The notes beneath the pieces were generated by a model. The model saw nothing but the letters and a program-made list of their open reading frames with translations, was not told the DNA's origin and did no database searches. 64,000 nt of DNA from positions 727,044 through 791,043 of the forward strand of contig NZ_WJIE01000001.1 in assembly GCF_009649845.1 (NCBI RefSeq), written 5' to 3'. Below, piece after piece: positions 1 to 8,091 of this stretch (within the stretch, counting starts at the first letter, position 1; every line of letters starts with the position of its first letter). A program made the position numbers and the translations under genes. The stretch is from Polyangium spumosum (GTDB lineage: Bacteria; Myxococcota_A; Polyangia; Polyangiales; Polyangiaceae).

Positions 1-223
1 CCACCTGCACCGCCGGATCCACCGGACGTTGCCGACGGCCCGAGGCCACATCGACGCGGTCGGCGCGACGAGCGCGTCGCTGCTGCACGAGAGCGACGAG
101 CGGATGGCGGGCTTCAACCTGTACGAGATCAACGACACCTCGGGGGCGATCGAGGCGATCACCTCGCGCAAGCTCGACCCCGCGACGAAGACGTTCCGCG
201 AGGTGCCGATCCCGAAGGGCTGA
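1..223 (+). CDS. C-terminal part of a probable calcineurin-like metallophosphoesterase (5' end outside window)
   Basis: The reading frame is open from the first base of the window (codons start at base 2) and stops at TGA 221-223, so only about 73 C-terminal residues are visible. The first complete residues read H-L-H-R-R. If the split codon before them is glycine, this is the G-H-x-H metal-binding motif that closes the active site of calcineurin-like phosphoesterases. After it comes a GATSASLLHE stretch and a short C-terminal strand region. The family call rests on that one motif and is inference. The gene converges on the cold-shock gene, and a hairpin lies between them. Confidence 0.45.
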   Translation, partial: HLHRRIHRTLPTARGHIDAVGATSASLLHESDERMAGFNLYEINDTSGAIEAITSRKLDPATKTFREVPIPKG

Positions 224-235
224 GCACAAAACGAA

Positions 236-275
236 CCCGGCGCCTGCGGACGGGTTCTCCCTCCGAGGCGCCGGG
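236..275 (-). terminator. Rho-independent-like terminator of the cold-shock gene
   Basis: A perfect 10-bp inverted repeat (CCCGGCGCCT at 236-245, AGGCGCCGGG at 266-275) with a 20-nt loop lies between two convergent genes. Read on the minus strand, the stem is followed by TTCGTTTTG, a T-rich run, which fits termination of the cold-shock transcript. It may also stop the incoming plus-strand gene. Confidence 0.65.
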
Positions 276-297
276 ATCTCGTCTCGATCCGCTCAGC

Positions 298-516
298 TCA
301 GCTCGCGGCGGCCATACGCGTCACGTTGATCGCCTGCAGGCCCTTGGGGCCTTCCTTGATCTCGAACTCGACCGTCTCGTCCTCGAAGAGGCGCTTCCGA
401 CCGGCGTCCGGTTGCTGGATCTGCGAGTAGTGGACGAAGACGTCAGGGCCCGTGTCCTGCTTGATGAAACCCCAGCCCTTCTCGTCGTTGAACCACTTGA
501 CTTTGCCTACTGCCAT
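298..516 (-). CDS. Cold-shock protein, CspA family
   Basis: A 72-residue single cold-shock (OB-fold) domain, slightly longer than the 66-70 residues usual for the family. RNP1 reads KGWGFI (residues 13-18) and RNP2 reads VFVHY; these aromatic patches bind single-stranded RNA and DNA. The start ATG follows a strong GGAGGAG ribosome site. A good sigma-70-type promoter (611-640) predicts an 85-90 nt 5' leader, as expected for cold-shock genes that control translation through leader structure. The gene is monocistronic with a terminator just downstream. It acts in the cytoplasm as an RNA chaperone. Which csp paralogue it is cannot be told. Confidence 0.95.
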   Translation of the reverse strand: MAVGKVKWFNDEKGWGFIKQDTGPDVFVHYSQIQQPDAGRKRLFEDETVEFEIKEGPKGLQAINVTRMAAAS

Positions 517-610
517 AACTCCTCCACTTCACCTGCTCGCTCGCCGATCGCCGTCGATCCCCATGATTTTCGCGCGTCTCCAGCGCACGCGCCCCCGGTC
601 GAGCGGCGCC

Positions 611-640
611 AAGGTAGACGTCCGCTCGTCCGACCGTCAA
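611..640 (-). promoter_or_regulatory. Promoter of the cold-shock gene
   Basis: On the minus strand: -35 TTGACG (640-635), 18-bp spacer, -10 TACCTT (616-611). Transcription should start near 604, leaving a leader of about 88 nt before the ATG at 516. The remainder of 517-817 holds no gene I can support. Confidence 0.6.
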
Positions 641-817
641 GCGGAGCGCCGCCTCACGCCGAGCCCCACCGCGCACCTCCACGCGCTGCGAAAATGAAAA
701 CGCGCCCCGCGCGACGCACGTGCGTAGAGGTGTTCGCTTCCAGAAAAAATCATGACGAGGAAATGACCGAAAATCGGCGCGACCGACTTCGGCACGACCA
801 TCGCAAGGGGCCACCAC

Positions 818-1108
818 ATGGAGTTCCCCACCCCCAAAGCCGAGCTCACGAGCGCCCCTCCCGAGGTGATCCGTGACGCGGCGCAGCGGCCCCGCCCTTA
901 TGCACACGCCTCCCGCGATCCGCGGGCGCTGCGCATCCTGGCGAAGACCATCTACCGCGAAATGCGCCAGGGAGGTCTCGCCGAAGAGGACGTGATGTCG
1001 GTCGCCGGCGAGCTCCTCAGCCTCGTCGCGGGCGACATGAAGGACCGCCGCGAAAATAACGATCCCGCCACGATCCCGCCTCCCTCCCCGCCCCGCGTGA
1101 CGCGCTGA
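818..1108 (+). CDS. Small conserved-looking protein of unknown function
   Basis: A 96-residue protein I do not recognise. The middle (about residues 33-74: ALRILAKTIYREMRQGG, LAEEDVMSVAGELLSLVAGD) looks like two amphipathic helices. The N-terminus and the C-terminal PATIPPPSPPRVTR tail look disordered. There is no signal peptide or membrane segment. The ATG at 818 is preceded by AAGGGG. The helical core could be a protein-interaction module, but no function is assigned. The gene stands alone between the cold-shock gene (divergent) and the FHA-ATPase gene (same strand, 108 bp on). Confidence 0.6.
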   Translation: MEFPTPKAELTSAPPEVIRDAAQRPRPYAHASRDPRALRILAKTIYREMRQGGLAEEDVMSVAGELLSLVAGDMKDRRENNDPATIPPPSPPRVTR

Positions 1109-1216
1109 TCCAAAGCCCACGCGCGCGATCGTCCCCTCTTCGTTGACATGCTCGCCGGGGCTTGCTCGTATTGCCGGGCGTGGCCCGGGCCGATCCCGCA
1201 AGGCCGCCCGAGCGGA

Positions 1217-3280
1217 ATGATTTTCTCGGTCATCATCAGCGAGAAGGGCGGCGCCGAGCGCCGTGAATCCTTCGAGCGCGCGGAGATCAACATCGGCCGC
1301 GTGCAAGGCAACGAGCTCATGTTGCCCAAGGGCAACGTGTCGAAGCGGCACGCGCGTATCGTCCTCCGCGACGGCCGCTTCATCGTCACCGACCTGAAGA
1401 GCACGAACGGCACGTACGTCAACGGCCGCAAGATCGGGCAGCCGACGCTCGTCCGCGAAGGCGACAAGATCTACATCGGCGACTTCGTCCTGCGCGTCGA
1501 GGCAGGCCCAGGCGCGCAGATGGCCCTCGGGCGCGTGCCGAGCGGCGAGTTCAACGCCGTCCCCGACATCGGCGCGCTCGACGGCCCCCTCTCGTCCCCA
1601 GGCGGCCCGCCCTCGGTCGCCCAGGCCAAACCCCGCGACGGCATGCTCACCGGCGAAAACGCAGCCGACGTGGTGAGCCACTTCCCGCTGGAGAACGATC
1701 CCGACGAAGCGCCCGTCCCCGTGCCCGCGCCGCCGCGCGTACCACGTCCGACCCAGAGCACGAAGCCGAGCGGCTCGATGCTCTCGCCGACCGCCCTCTC
1801 ACCCCTGCCGCCCCACGCGCACACCGCAGGCGGTCCGCCGACGCTCAGCGCAGGCCACAGGCCCACCGCAGCGTCGAGCATCCCCGCGCCGCCGCAGAGC
1901 CCGTTCCCGCCCGCCTTCGGTCAAGCATTCCCGCCGAGGCACGCGGTCCCGCCCGGCCCGACCGCCGTGCCGCCGTCCCCGGTGAACCGCACGAACTCGG
2001 AGCCCGCGCCAGGTCCGTCGACGCAGCACCGCGCAGCGCTCGCGACCCTCGTCGAGCGCGTGGCCGAGAGCCTGGACCTCGCCCCGCTCGCCGCAGGCGC
2101 GCCGCTCGAGGCGGCGTTCACGACGAAGATCGCGGGTGCGATCGAGGAGCGCGCCGCGGCGATGAAGGTCGCGGGCCTCGTGCCCGAAGGCGTAGGCGTG
2201 GAGCAGCTCGTGCAAGAAGCGCGACGCGAGCTCATCGAGCTCGGCGCGATCGGCCCGCTGCTCGCCGACGACGACGTGGTGGAGATCCACGCGCAAGGGA
2301 GCAGCCGCCTCGTCGCGTTCCGCAAGAGCCGCAAGCAGCCGACAGGAGAGATGCCGTTCACGAGCGAGGAGGCCGGCGCGCGCGTGTTGCGTCGACTCGC
2401 GAAGCGCGCAGGCGCAGAGCTCGACGCACCCGGCGCGGTGGATCTGTGCGCGCCGGACGGCTCGCGGCTGCTCGGCGCGCTGCCCGCGGCAGGCGCGAAG
2501 GGTCTCGTGGTGGTGCTGCGCAAGCCGCAGCGGATCGAGGCGAGCACGCTGGAAGATCTCGTGCGCGCGGGGCTGCTCTCGCGAGCCGTGGCGACGCTGC
2601 TGTCGCAAGGAACGGCGTGCCGCGCGAACGTGCTGGTGGCAGGGCCGACGGGCTCGGGGCACGGCTCGCTCGTCGCAGCACTCGCGCAAGGCTTCGGCCC
2701 GGAGGAGCGCGTCGTCTCGCTGCAAGACGACGACGAGATCCCGGTGCAACACGCGAACGTGTTGTTGATCCCGCTCGGCCCGAGCGCAGACGCAGCAGCC
2801 GGCGCGACGCGTGTCGCCGCGCGCATGCGCCCGGATCGGATCGTGATCGGCGCGCTCGCCGGAGCCACGGCCTCGGAGCTGATCGGCGCCCTCGGCGAAG
2901 GCGCGAGCAGCGTGCTCGCAGCAGCACGCGCGCCGACGCTGCGTCACGCCCTCGCGCGGCTGACAGCGGACCTCGTGTCAGCCCGGCCAGGCACGACGGT
3001 GGAAGCCGCCCGCGAGGCGCTGGCGAGCACCTTCGACCTGGCGCTGGAAGTCGCCCGCCTCCGCGACGGACGAGCACGCCTCATGCGCGTCGCAGACCTA
3101 CGTGTGGAAGCCGGCGCCCTCGTGGCCCGAGACATCTTCACGTTCACCATCGAGCGGACCGCCGCAGGCGGCGCGATCGAGGGAAGCCTGCACGCGACCG
3201 GCGCAATCCCGGCCATCGCGGAGGACCTGGCAGCGCGGGGCACGCCGGTCGATCCGGCAATCTTCCGGCGCGCGAAGTAA
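1217..3280 (+). CDS. FHA domain protein fused to a degenerate CpaF/TadA-type secretion ATPase
   Basis: 687 residues from the ATG at 1217; an in-frame start at 1148 would add 23 residues with no family similarity. Residues about 1-95 are an FHA phosphothreonine-binding domain ([28 protein letters not shown]). A Pro/Ala-rich linker of about 180 residues follows, then a region shaped like the CpaF/VirB11 ATPases of type II/IV secretion and Tad pili ([12 protein letters not shown]). The ATPase motifs are broken. The P-loop reads GPTGSGHGS with His instead of Lys (about residue 480), the Walker B Glu is Ala (VIGALAG for VGEVRG), and the TxIHAN box reads LAAARAP. It probably does not hydrolyse ATP and may act as a phospho-dependent adaptor for a secretion or pilus motor. 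A TTGACA at 1143-1148 could be its -35 box. Confidence 0.8.
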   Translation: MIFSVIISEKGGAERRESFERAEINIGRVQGNELMLPKGNVSKRHARIVLRDGRFIVTDLKSTNGTYVNGRKIGQPTLVREGDKIYIGDFVLRVEAGPGAQMALGRVPSGEFNAVPDIGALDGPLSSPGGPPSVAQAKPRDGMLTGENAADVVSHFPLENDPDEAPVPVPAPPRVPRPTQSTKPSGSMLSPTALSPLPPHAHTAGGPPTLSAGHRPTAASSIPAPPQSPFPPAFGQAFPPRHAVPPGPTAVPPSPVNRTNSEPAPGPSTQHRAALATLVERVAESLDLAPLAAGAPLEAAFTTKIAGAIEERAAAMKVAGLVPEGVGVEQLVQEARRELIELGAIGPLLADDDVVEIHAQGSSRLVAFRKSRKQPTGEMPFTSEEAGARVLRRLAKRAGAELDAPGAVDLCAPDGSRLLGALPAAGAKGLVVVLRKPQRIEASTLEDLVRAGLLSRAVATLLSQGTACRANVLVAGPTGSGHGSLVAALAQGFGPEERVVSLQDDDEIPVQHANVLLIPLGPSADAAAGATRVAARMRPDRIVIGALAGATASELIGALGEGASSVLAAARAPTLRHALARLTADLVSARPGTTVEAAREALASTFDLALEVARLRDGRARLMRVADLRVEAGALVARDIFTFTIERTAAGGAIEGSLHATGAIPAIAEDLAARGTPVDPAIFRRAK

Positions 3281-3313
3281 AAGCAGCCCCAGGCGAGCGC
3301 GTCTCGACGTTGC

Positions 3314-3379
3314 TCGGCAGGACGAAGAGGTCCGACTAAGCTATCCTGATGCAAGCTGTCCTGCCGACGTGACGTCACG
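3314..3379 (+). promoter_or_regulatory. Inverted repeat and 12-bp palindrome in the def leader
   Basis: Two symmetrical elements lie in the 136 bp before peptide deformylase. The first is a perfect 10-bp inverted repeat (TCGGCAGGAC 3314-3323, GTCCTGCCGA 3358-3367) separated by 34 nt that hold a possible -10 TATCCT. Directly after it is the perfect palindrome CGTGACGTCACG (3368-3379), 37 nt before the ATG. The palindrome looks like an operator half-site pair. The larger repeat could instead be a leader hairpin or the terminator of the upstream gene. Confidence 0.4.
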
Positions 3380-3416
3380 GCAGCGTGGGTTCCGAAGGCA
3401 GACCCAAGAAGCGAAC

Positions 3417-3920
3417 ATGGCCATCCGCACCATCCTGCACTATCCCGACCCCCGCCTCCGCCAGAAGGCCCAGCCCGTCGAGCGCATCACGCCCGAGATC
3501 GAGCGGCTCATCGACGACATGGCCGAGACCATGTACGCAGCGCCGGGCGTGGGCCTCGCAGCCACGCAGATCGGCGAGGCACACCGGATCTTCATCATCG
3601 ACATCGCCGCCGAAGACGAGCCAAGCAACCTGATGGTCTTCATCAACCCGGAAATCCTGTCGAAGACAGGCGAAGAGGTAGGCCCCGAAGGCTGCCTGTC
3701 GTTCCCGGGCGTGAGCGAGGACATCAAGCGCGCGACAGCGCTCCGCGTGCGCGCCCAAGGCCGCGACGGCAAGACCTTCGAACTCGCCGCCGACGGCCTG
3801 CTCGCCGTGGCCATCCAGCACGAGCACGATCACCTCGACGGCGTGTTGATGATCGACCGCGTAGGCATGCTCAAGAAGCGCATCATCCAGCGCAAGATGC
3901 AGAAGCACGCCGCAAGCTGA
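3417..3920 (+). CDS. def: Peptide deformylase
   Basis: A 167-residue metalloenzyme that removes the formyl group from the N-terminal methionine of new proteins. All three family motifs are present: GVGLAATQ (G44 to Q51), EGCLS with metal ligand C93, and the HEHDH motif with H135 and H139 and catalytic E136. Length is normal for the bacterial enzyme (about 165-180). The ATG at 3417 gives the canonical MAIRTILHYPDPRLR start; longer in-frame extensions are not family-like. fmt is not adjacent, unlike in many genomes. A 12-bp palindrome lies just upstream and a structured repeat begins one base after the stop. Confidence 0.97.
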   Translation: MAIRTILHYPDPRLRQKAQPVERITPEIERLIDDMAETMYAAPGVGLAATQIGEAHRIFIIDIAAEDEPSNLMVFINPEILSKTGEEVGPEGCLSFPGVSEDIKRATALRVRAQGRDGKTFELAADGLLAVAIQHEHDHLDGVLMIDRVGMLKKRIIQRKMQKHAAS

Positions 3921-3921
3921 A

Positions 3922-4036
3922 GCGTGGCGCTGGGGCGCTGCCCCAGGCCCCGGCAGGGGCTGTCCGCCCCTGCACCCGGACCAGGCACGGCCTGGACCGA
4001 AGGTGGATGAACTGCGCGATGCGCAGTTCGTCCAGC
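3922..4036 (+). repeat. Dispersed four-hairpin repeat, copy A
   Basis: Immediately after def comes a run of four hairpins: GGGGC-GCT-GCCCC (3932-3944), CAGGGGC-TGTCC-GCCCCTG (3954-3972), CCAGGC-ACG-GCCTGG (3981-3995), and a 14-bp stem with a GAT loop (left arm 4004-4017, right arm 4021-4034, one G.U position). A second copy lies at 61861-61970. The 70-bp core (3931-4000 against 61871-61940) is 64/70 identical without gaps, and the fourth hairpin differs in sequence but not in fold. It sits between convergent genes here. Confidence 0.85.
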
Positions 4037-4076
4037 GGGCACGAGGCAAGACCACACCCGTGGCGCCAGCGGACGC

Positions 4077-5207
4077 TCAGCGCGGGAACGCGAGCGGACC
4101 GCTGACGTAGGCGTCGCGGCCGCAGAGGGCCCAGCGAGGATCGACGATGCGCGGCGCCTCGCTTGGCGTGTCGGGGCCGGCCCAGTCGACGGCACCGGGG
4201 CGGCCGCGCGGGCCGAGAAGGATGGGCGCGATGAACGCGTGGAGCTCGTCGGCCAGGCGTGCGGCGAGCAGGCTGCCCGCGAGCTCTGCGCCACCCTCGA
4301 CGAGGATCGAGACCACGCCTTGTGCTGCCAGGATGCGCAGCGCCGCCGACACCTCCACCCGGCCCTCGGCCGAGTTCGGCACGCGGAGCACCACGCAACC
4401 TGCGTCGACGAGCGCCTGCTCGTTTGCGCCTGGCGCGTCCTCGCCCGTGAGCACCCAGGTCGGCACCTCACGTGCTGTTTGCACGAGCCGGCTGTGCAGC
4501 GGCAGGCGCAGGTGGGTGTCGAAGACGGCGCGGGTCGGGCATCGACCCTGCTCGGCGAGCCCGGGCGTGCGCACCGTGAGGCGCGGGTCGTCGGCGAGGG
4601 CCGTGCCGATGCCGACGCCGACCACGTCGTGCTGCGCGCGGAGCTCCTGAACCTTGGCTCGCGCCTCGGGGCCCGTGACCCACTTCGAGGAGCCGCTCCG
4701 GGTCGCGATGCGCCCGTCGAGCGAGAGCGCGAGCTTGAGCGACACGTAGGGCATGCCTGTCGTGATGAACTTTGCCCATGGCGCGATGAGCGCGCGCGCC
4801 TCGGCGCCGGCGACGCCCACGTCGACAGTCAGGCCTGCCTCGGTGAGGCGCGCGGCGCCTCCGCCGTCGACGTTCGGGTTGGGATCGAGGCAACCGATGA
4901 CCACGCGGCGGACGCCCGAGCGCAGGATGGTGTCCACGCAGGGCGGCGTGCGTCCGTGGTGGTTGCAGGGCTCGAGTGTGACGAAGATCGTGCCGTTTCG
5001 CGCGGCGTCACCGGCGCGGCGCAGGGCGACGACCTCGGCGTGCTCTTCCCCTGCGCGGACGTGGTAGGCCGCTGCGACCACCTCACCCGCTTCGTTCACG
5101 ACGACGGCCCCGACCGGCGGATTCGGCGAGGGCTGGGACTTCCTCGCCTCCTCGAGCGCGAGGCGCATCGTGGCGAGATCAAAATCGGATTCGGAGGCAG
5201 TCGTCAT
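4077..5207 (-). CDS. ribD: Bifunctional riboflavin biosynthesis deaminase/reductase RibD
   Basis: A 376-residue cytoplasmic enzyme for two steps of riboflavin synthesis: deamination of the pyrimidine from GTP cyclohydrolase II, then NADPH reduction of the ribose. The N-terminal cytidine-deaminase-like domain (about 1-150) has the zinc set HAE (H56, E58) and P-C-N-H-H-G-R-T-P-P-C (C81, C90). The C-terminal reductase domain starts near SLKLALSLDGRIA and carries the conserved S-K-W-V-T-G segment. Length is typical (about 360-380). It is the last gene of the minus-strand fatty acid/nrdR run, 17 bp after nrdR. No FMN riboswitch fits in that gap, and other rib genes are not in the window. Confidence 0.96.
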   Translation of the reverse strand: MTTASESDFDLATMRLALEEARKSQPSPNPPVGAVVVNEAGEVVAAAYHVRAGEEHAEVVALRRAGDAARNGTIFVTLEPCNHHGRTPPCVDTILRSGVRRVVIGCLDPNPNVDGGGAARLTEAGLTVDVGVAGAEARALIAPWAKFITTGMPYVSLKLALSLDGRIATRSGSSKWVTGPEARAKVQELRAQHDVVGVGIGTALADDPRLTVRTPGLAEQGRCPTRAVFDTHLRLPLHSRLVQTAREVPTWVLTGEDAPGANEQALVDAGCVVLRVPNSAEGRVEVSAALRILAAQGVVSILVEGGAELAGSLLAARLADELHAFIAPILLGPRGRPGAVDWAGPDTPSEAPRIVDPRWALCGRDAYVSGPLAFPR

Positions 5208-5224
5208 GGGTCAGCCCGGATCTA

Positions 5225-5686
5225 CTAGGGGCCCTTCGCCTTCACAAGCTTACCAAGCTCGCGGAGGAACTCGTCCACGTCTCGGAAGGAGCGGTAGACG
5301 CTGGCGAACCGGACGTAGGCGACCTCGTCGAGGTCGCGGAGGTGGTTCATGACGCGCTCGCCGAGCTCGGCGCTCGTCACCTCGCGCTTCTCCGACTCCT
5401 GCACCTCGCGCTCGATCGCGTCCACCACGACCTCCAGCCTGTCCACCGAGACCGGCCGCTTGTTGCAGGCGGTCCGGAGTCCACGCATCAGCTTGGCTCG
5501 ATCGAAGGGTTCGCGCCGGCCGTCTTTTTTCACGACGGTCGGCAGGACGTCCTCGACACGCTCGTATGTCGTGAACCGACGACTGCAAGCGGCGCACTCG
5601 CGGCGCCGCCGAACGACGTCACCCGAGCCGGGGGCGCGGGACTCGACGACCTTGTCCTCGAGATGCCCGCAGAACGGGCACCTCAT
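5225..5686 (-). CDS. nrdR: Transcriptional repressor NrdR
   Basis: A 153-residue nucleotide-sensing repressor of ribonucleotide reductase genes. The N-terminal zinc ribbon uses C3, C6, C31 and C34 (MRCPFC, CAAC). Residues about 49-139 form the ATP-cone domain that reads ATP/dATP levels ([16 protein letters not shown]). Length matches the family (about 150-160). It starts 3 bp after the fabF stop codon and precedes ribD; nrdR-rib linkage is common in bacteria. Its targets (nrd genes with NrdR boxes) are not in the window. Confidence 0.97.
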   Translation of the reverse strand: MRCPFCGHLEDKVVESRAPGSGDVVRRRRECAACSRRFTTYERVEDVLPTVVKKDGRREPFDRAKLMRGLRTACNKRPVSVDRLEVVVDAIEREVQESEKREVTSAELGERVMNHLRDLDEVAYVRFASVYRSFRDVDEFLRELGKLVKAKGP

Positions 5687-5689
5687 CGA

Positions 5690-6934
5690 CTAGCCCTCGA
5701 AGCGGGAGAACACGAGTGCAACGTTGGTGCCCCCGAACCCGAACGAGTTCGACATGACGTTCCGGAGACGGCGCTCCCGCGCGACGAGCGGGACGCAGTC
5801 GAGCACGCACTCGGGATCCTGCTCCTCGAGGTTTGCCGTGGGAGGGACCTTGCCTTCGTGCAGCGCGAGCACCGAGAGGGCTGCCTCGACTGCGCCTGCG
5901 CCGCCGAGCAGGTGCCCGGTCACGGACTTCGTGGAGCTCACCCAGAGCCCGTGCCCGGTCGCGTGCTCGCCGAACACTTTCACGATGGCGCGGGCCTCCT
6001 CGATGTCGCCGTTTGGCGTCGAGGTGCCGTGCGCGTTGATGTAGTCGATGTTCGTCGGCGAGAGCTTCGCGTCCACGAGCGCTTGTTTCATCGCGCGTTG
6101 CGCGCCCTCGCCTTCGGGAGCGGGCCTCGTCAGGTGGTACGCGTCGCACGTCGCGCCGTAGCCCGTGACCTCGCCGTAAATCTTCGCGCCGCGGCGCTTC
6201 GCATGTGAGAGCGATTCGAGCAACAGCGTCGCCGCGCCCTCGCCCATGACGAAGCCGTCGCGGCCCTTGTCCCAGGGGCGACTCGCCCGCGTGGGCTCGT
6301 CGTTGCGGCGCGAGAGGGCGAACATCGCGCCGAACCCTGCGGCCGCGAGGCCCGTGATGGTCGCCTCCGTGCCGCCCGCGAGCATGAGGTGCGTGCGGCC
6401 GCGGCGGATCCACTCGAAGGCTTCACCGATCGAGTGGCCACTCGACGCGCACGCGCTCGTGTTGCAGTAGCTCGGCCCCTTGAGGTCGAAGGCCATCGCG
6501 ACCTGGCCCGCGGCGAGGTTCGCGATGACCTGCGGGATGAAGTACGGGCTGACCTTCGAGGGCCCCTTCTCGAGCAGCGTCTGCGCGTACTGGTAGAGGT
6601 TCTCGAGCCCGCCGAGGCCCACGCCGATGTACGTGCCGCACGTCTCGCGATCCTCGTCGGTGAACTCGATCCCTGCGTCCTTGATGCAGAGGTCCGAAGC
6701 GGCGACCGAGAGGTGGGCGAAGCGGCCCATCTCCCGGACCTTCTTCTTCGGGATGAAGTTCTCCGCGACGAACCCCTTCACCTCGCCTGCGATGCGTGTC
6801 GTGTACTGCGACGCATCGAAGAGGGTGATGGGCCCGATCCCGGACTCGGCCGCGAGCACGGAGCGCCACGTCTCCGCGGTGCCGATGCCGTTCGGGGTGA
6901 CGAGACCGATGCCGGTGATGACGACGCGTTCCAT
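5690..6934 (-). CDS. fabF: 3-oxoacyl-[acyl-carrier-protein] synthase II
   Basis: A 414-residue elongating ketosynthase of type II fatty acid synthesis. It condenses malonyl-ACP with acyl-ACP. The thiolase-fold triad is visible: nucleophile C162 in NTSACASSGHS, His in NAHGTSTPNGD, and His in SVTGHLLGGAG. The ATG at 6934 gives the standard MERVVITGIGLVTPNG start; a longer reading frame upstream overlaps acpP and is not coding. It lies 77 bp after acpP in the order fabH-fabD-fabG-acpP-fabF. Stand-alone architecture and context argue for primary metabolism rather than a polyketide cluster. Confidence 0.97.
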   Translation of the reverse strand: MERVVITGIGLVTPNGIGTAETWRSVLAAESGIGPITLFDASQYTTRIAGEVKGFVAENFIPKKKVREMGRFAHLSVAASDLCIKDAGIEFTDEDRETCGTYIGVGLGGLENLYQYAQTLLEKGPSKVSPYFIPQVIANLAAGQVAMAFDLKGPSYCNTSACASSGHSIGEAFEWIRRGRTHLMLAGGTEATITGLAAAGFGAMFALSRRNDEPTRASRPWDKGRDGFVMGEGAATLLLESLSHAKRRGAKIYGEVTGYGATCDAYHLTRPAPEGEGAQRAMKQALVDAKLSPTNIDYINAHGTSTPNGDIEEARAIVKVFGEHATGHGLWVSSTKSVTGHLLGGAGAVEAALSVLALHEGKVPPTANLEEQDPECVLDCVPLVARERRLRNVMSNSFGFGGTNVALVFSRFEG

Positions 6935-7011
6935 AGTCGCTTGGCCCAGGATGGACCGGACGAGACCCTCGCTAGCGCGCTGGCGTCCGTTCCAGCGCGC
7001 TACGGTAGGCG

Positions 7012-7260
7012 TTACTTCTTCGCGTGCGAGTTGATGTAGTCGATCGCGTCCTGGACCGAGCGGATCTTCTCCGTGTCCTCGTCCGGGATGTCGATTTCGA
7101 ACGCCTCCTCGAAGGCGAGCACGAGCTCCACGAGGCCGAGCGAATCTGCGCCCAGGTCGTCGATGAACGTCGACTCGGGCTTGATGTCCTTCTCGTCGAC
7201 GTCGAGCTGTTCCTTGATGATCTTCTTGACCTCGGCCGAGATGTCGCGACCTTCCGCCAT
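7012..7260 (-). CDS. acpP: Acyl carrier protein
   Basis: An 82-residue acidic four-helix carrier. The G-A-D-S-L motif places the 4'-phosphopantetheine on S40. Helix II ([24 protein letters not shown]) has the acidic face that docks to Fab enzymes. The ATG is preceded by GGAGG at a good spacing. It lies between fabG (81 bp upstream) and fabF (77 bp downstream), the classic arrangement. Confidence 0.98.
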   Translation of the reverse strand: MAEGRDISAEVKKIIKEQLDVDEKDIKPESTFIDDLGADSLGLVELVLAFEEAFEIDIPDEDTEKIRSVQDAIDYINSHAKK

Positions 7261-7341
7261 GGCTGCCTCCAGGAAAAAGCGGTCCCCTCCTAACCCATCG
7301 TTCGAGCTTTTGCACCACCTTCGTGGCGTGCGAAACGCTTT

Positions 7342-8088
7342 TTACATGTACATGCCGCCGTTTACGCGGATGGTCTCACCCGTGATGTAAGAAGCGGCAT
7401 CCGAGCAAAGGAAGACCACCGCAGCGGCGACCTCTTCCGGCTTGCCCGTGCGGCCGAGGGGAATCGTCTTCAGCATGCCGTCCTTCACCTCGGCCCCGAG
7501 CGACGACGTCATGTCCGTGTCGATGAAGCCGGGCGCCACCACGTTCACCGTGATGCTCCGCGACGCGTACTCGCGCGCGAGCGTCTTCGAGAGGCCGAGC
7601 AAGGCCGCCTTCGACGCAGCGTAGACCGCCTGCCCGGCGTTGCCCATCTCGCCGACGATGCTCGACAGGAGCACGATGCGCCCCGCGCGGGCGCGCATCA
7701 TGGGCTTGATCGCCGCACGCGCGCAGCCGATCGCCCCCTTCACGTTGACCGCGAAGACGCGATCGATCTCCTCTTCCTTCACGCGAAGGACGAGGTTGTC
7801 GACGGCGATGCCAGCGTTCGCCACGAGGATGTCGAGCCGGCCGAGCCGCTTCGCCAGCGCCGCGATCGCCTCGTCCGTGCCCTGCATGTCCGCCACGTCG
7901 AAGCCGAGCGCCTCGGCCTTGCCGCCGCGCTCTTCGATGGCCGAAACGACGCGACGCGCCTCCTCCTCGCCGCGCACGTAGTTGACGACGACGTGCGCGC
8001 CCTGCGCCGCCAGCGCCTCCGCCGTCGCACGACCGATCCCCCGCGAAGCGCCCGTCACGAGCGCGACCTTGCCGCTCAGCCCGAACAT
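7342..8088 (-). CDS. fabG: 3-oxoacyl-[acyl-carrier-protein] reductase
   Basis: A 248-residue short-chain dehydrogenase that reduces 3-oxoacyl-ACP with NADPH. The Rossmann motif is TGASRGIG (residues 12-19), NAG is at 91-93, and the catalytic residues are S143, Y156 and K160 (YAASK). The protein ends with the typical [12 protein letters not shown]. The start is 3 bp beyond the fabD stop, so the two are almost certainly co-transcribed and translationally linked. Confidence 0.97.
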   Translation of the reverse strand: MFGLSGKVALVTGASRGIGRATAEALAAQGAHVVVNYVRGEEEARRVVSAIEERGGKAEALGFDVADMQGTDEAIAALAKRLGRLDILVANAGIAVDNLVLRVKEEEIDRVFAVNVKGAIGCARAAIKPMMRARAGRIVLLSSIVGEMGNAGQAVYAASKAALLGLSKTLAREYASRSITVNVVAPGFIDTDMTSSLGAEVKDGMLKTIPLGRTGKPEEVAAAVVFLCSDAASYITGETIRVNGGMYM

Positions 8089-8091
8089 CTC

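Noticed and set aside
5208..5224. FMN riboswitch before ribD
   Set aside because: Only 17 bp separate nrdR and ribD; no RFN element can fit, and none is seen before nrdR.
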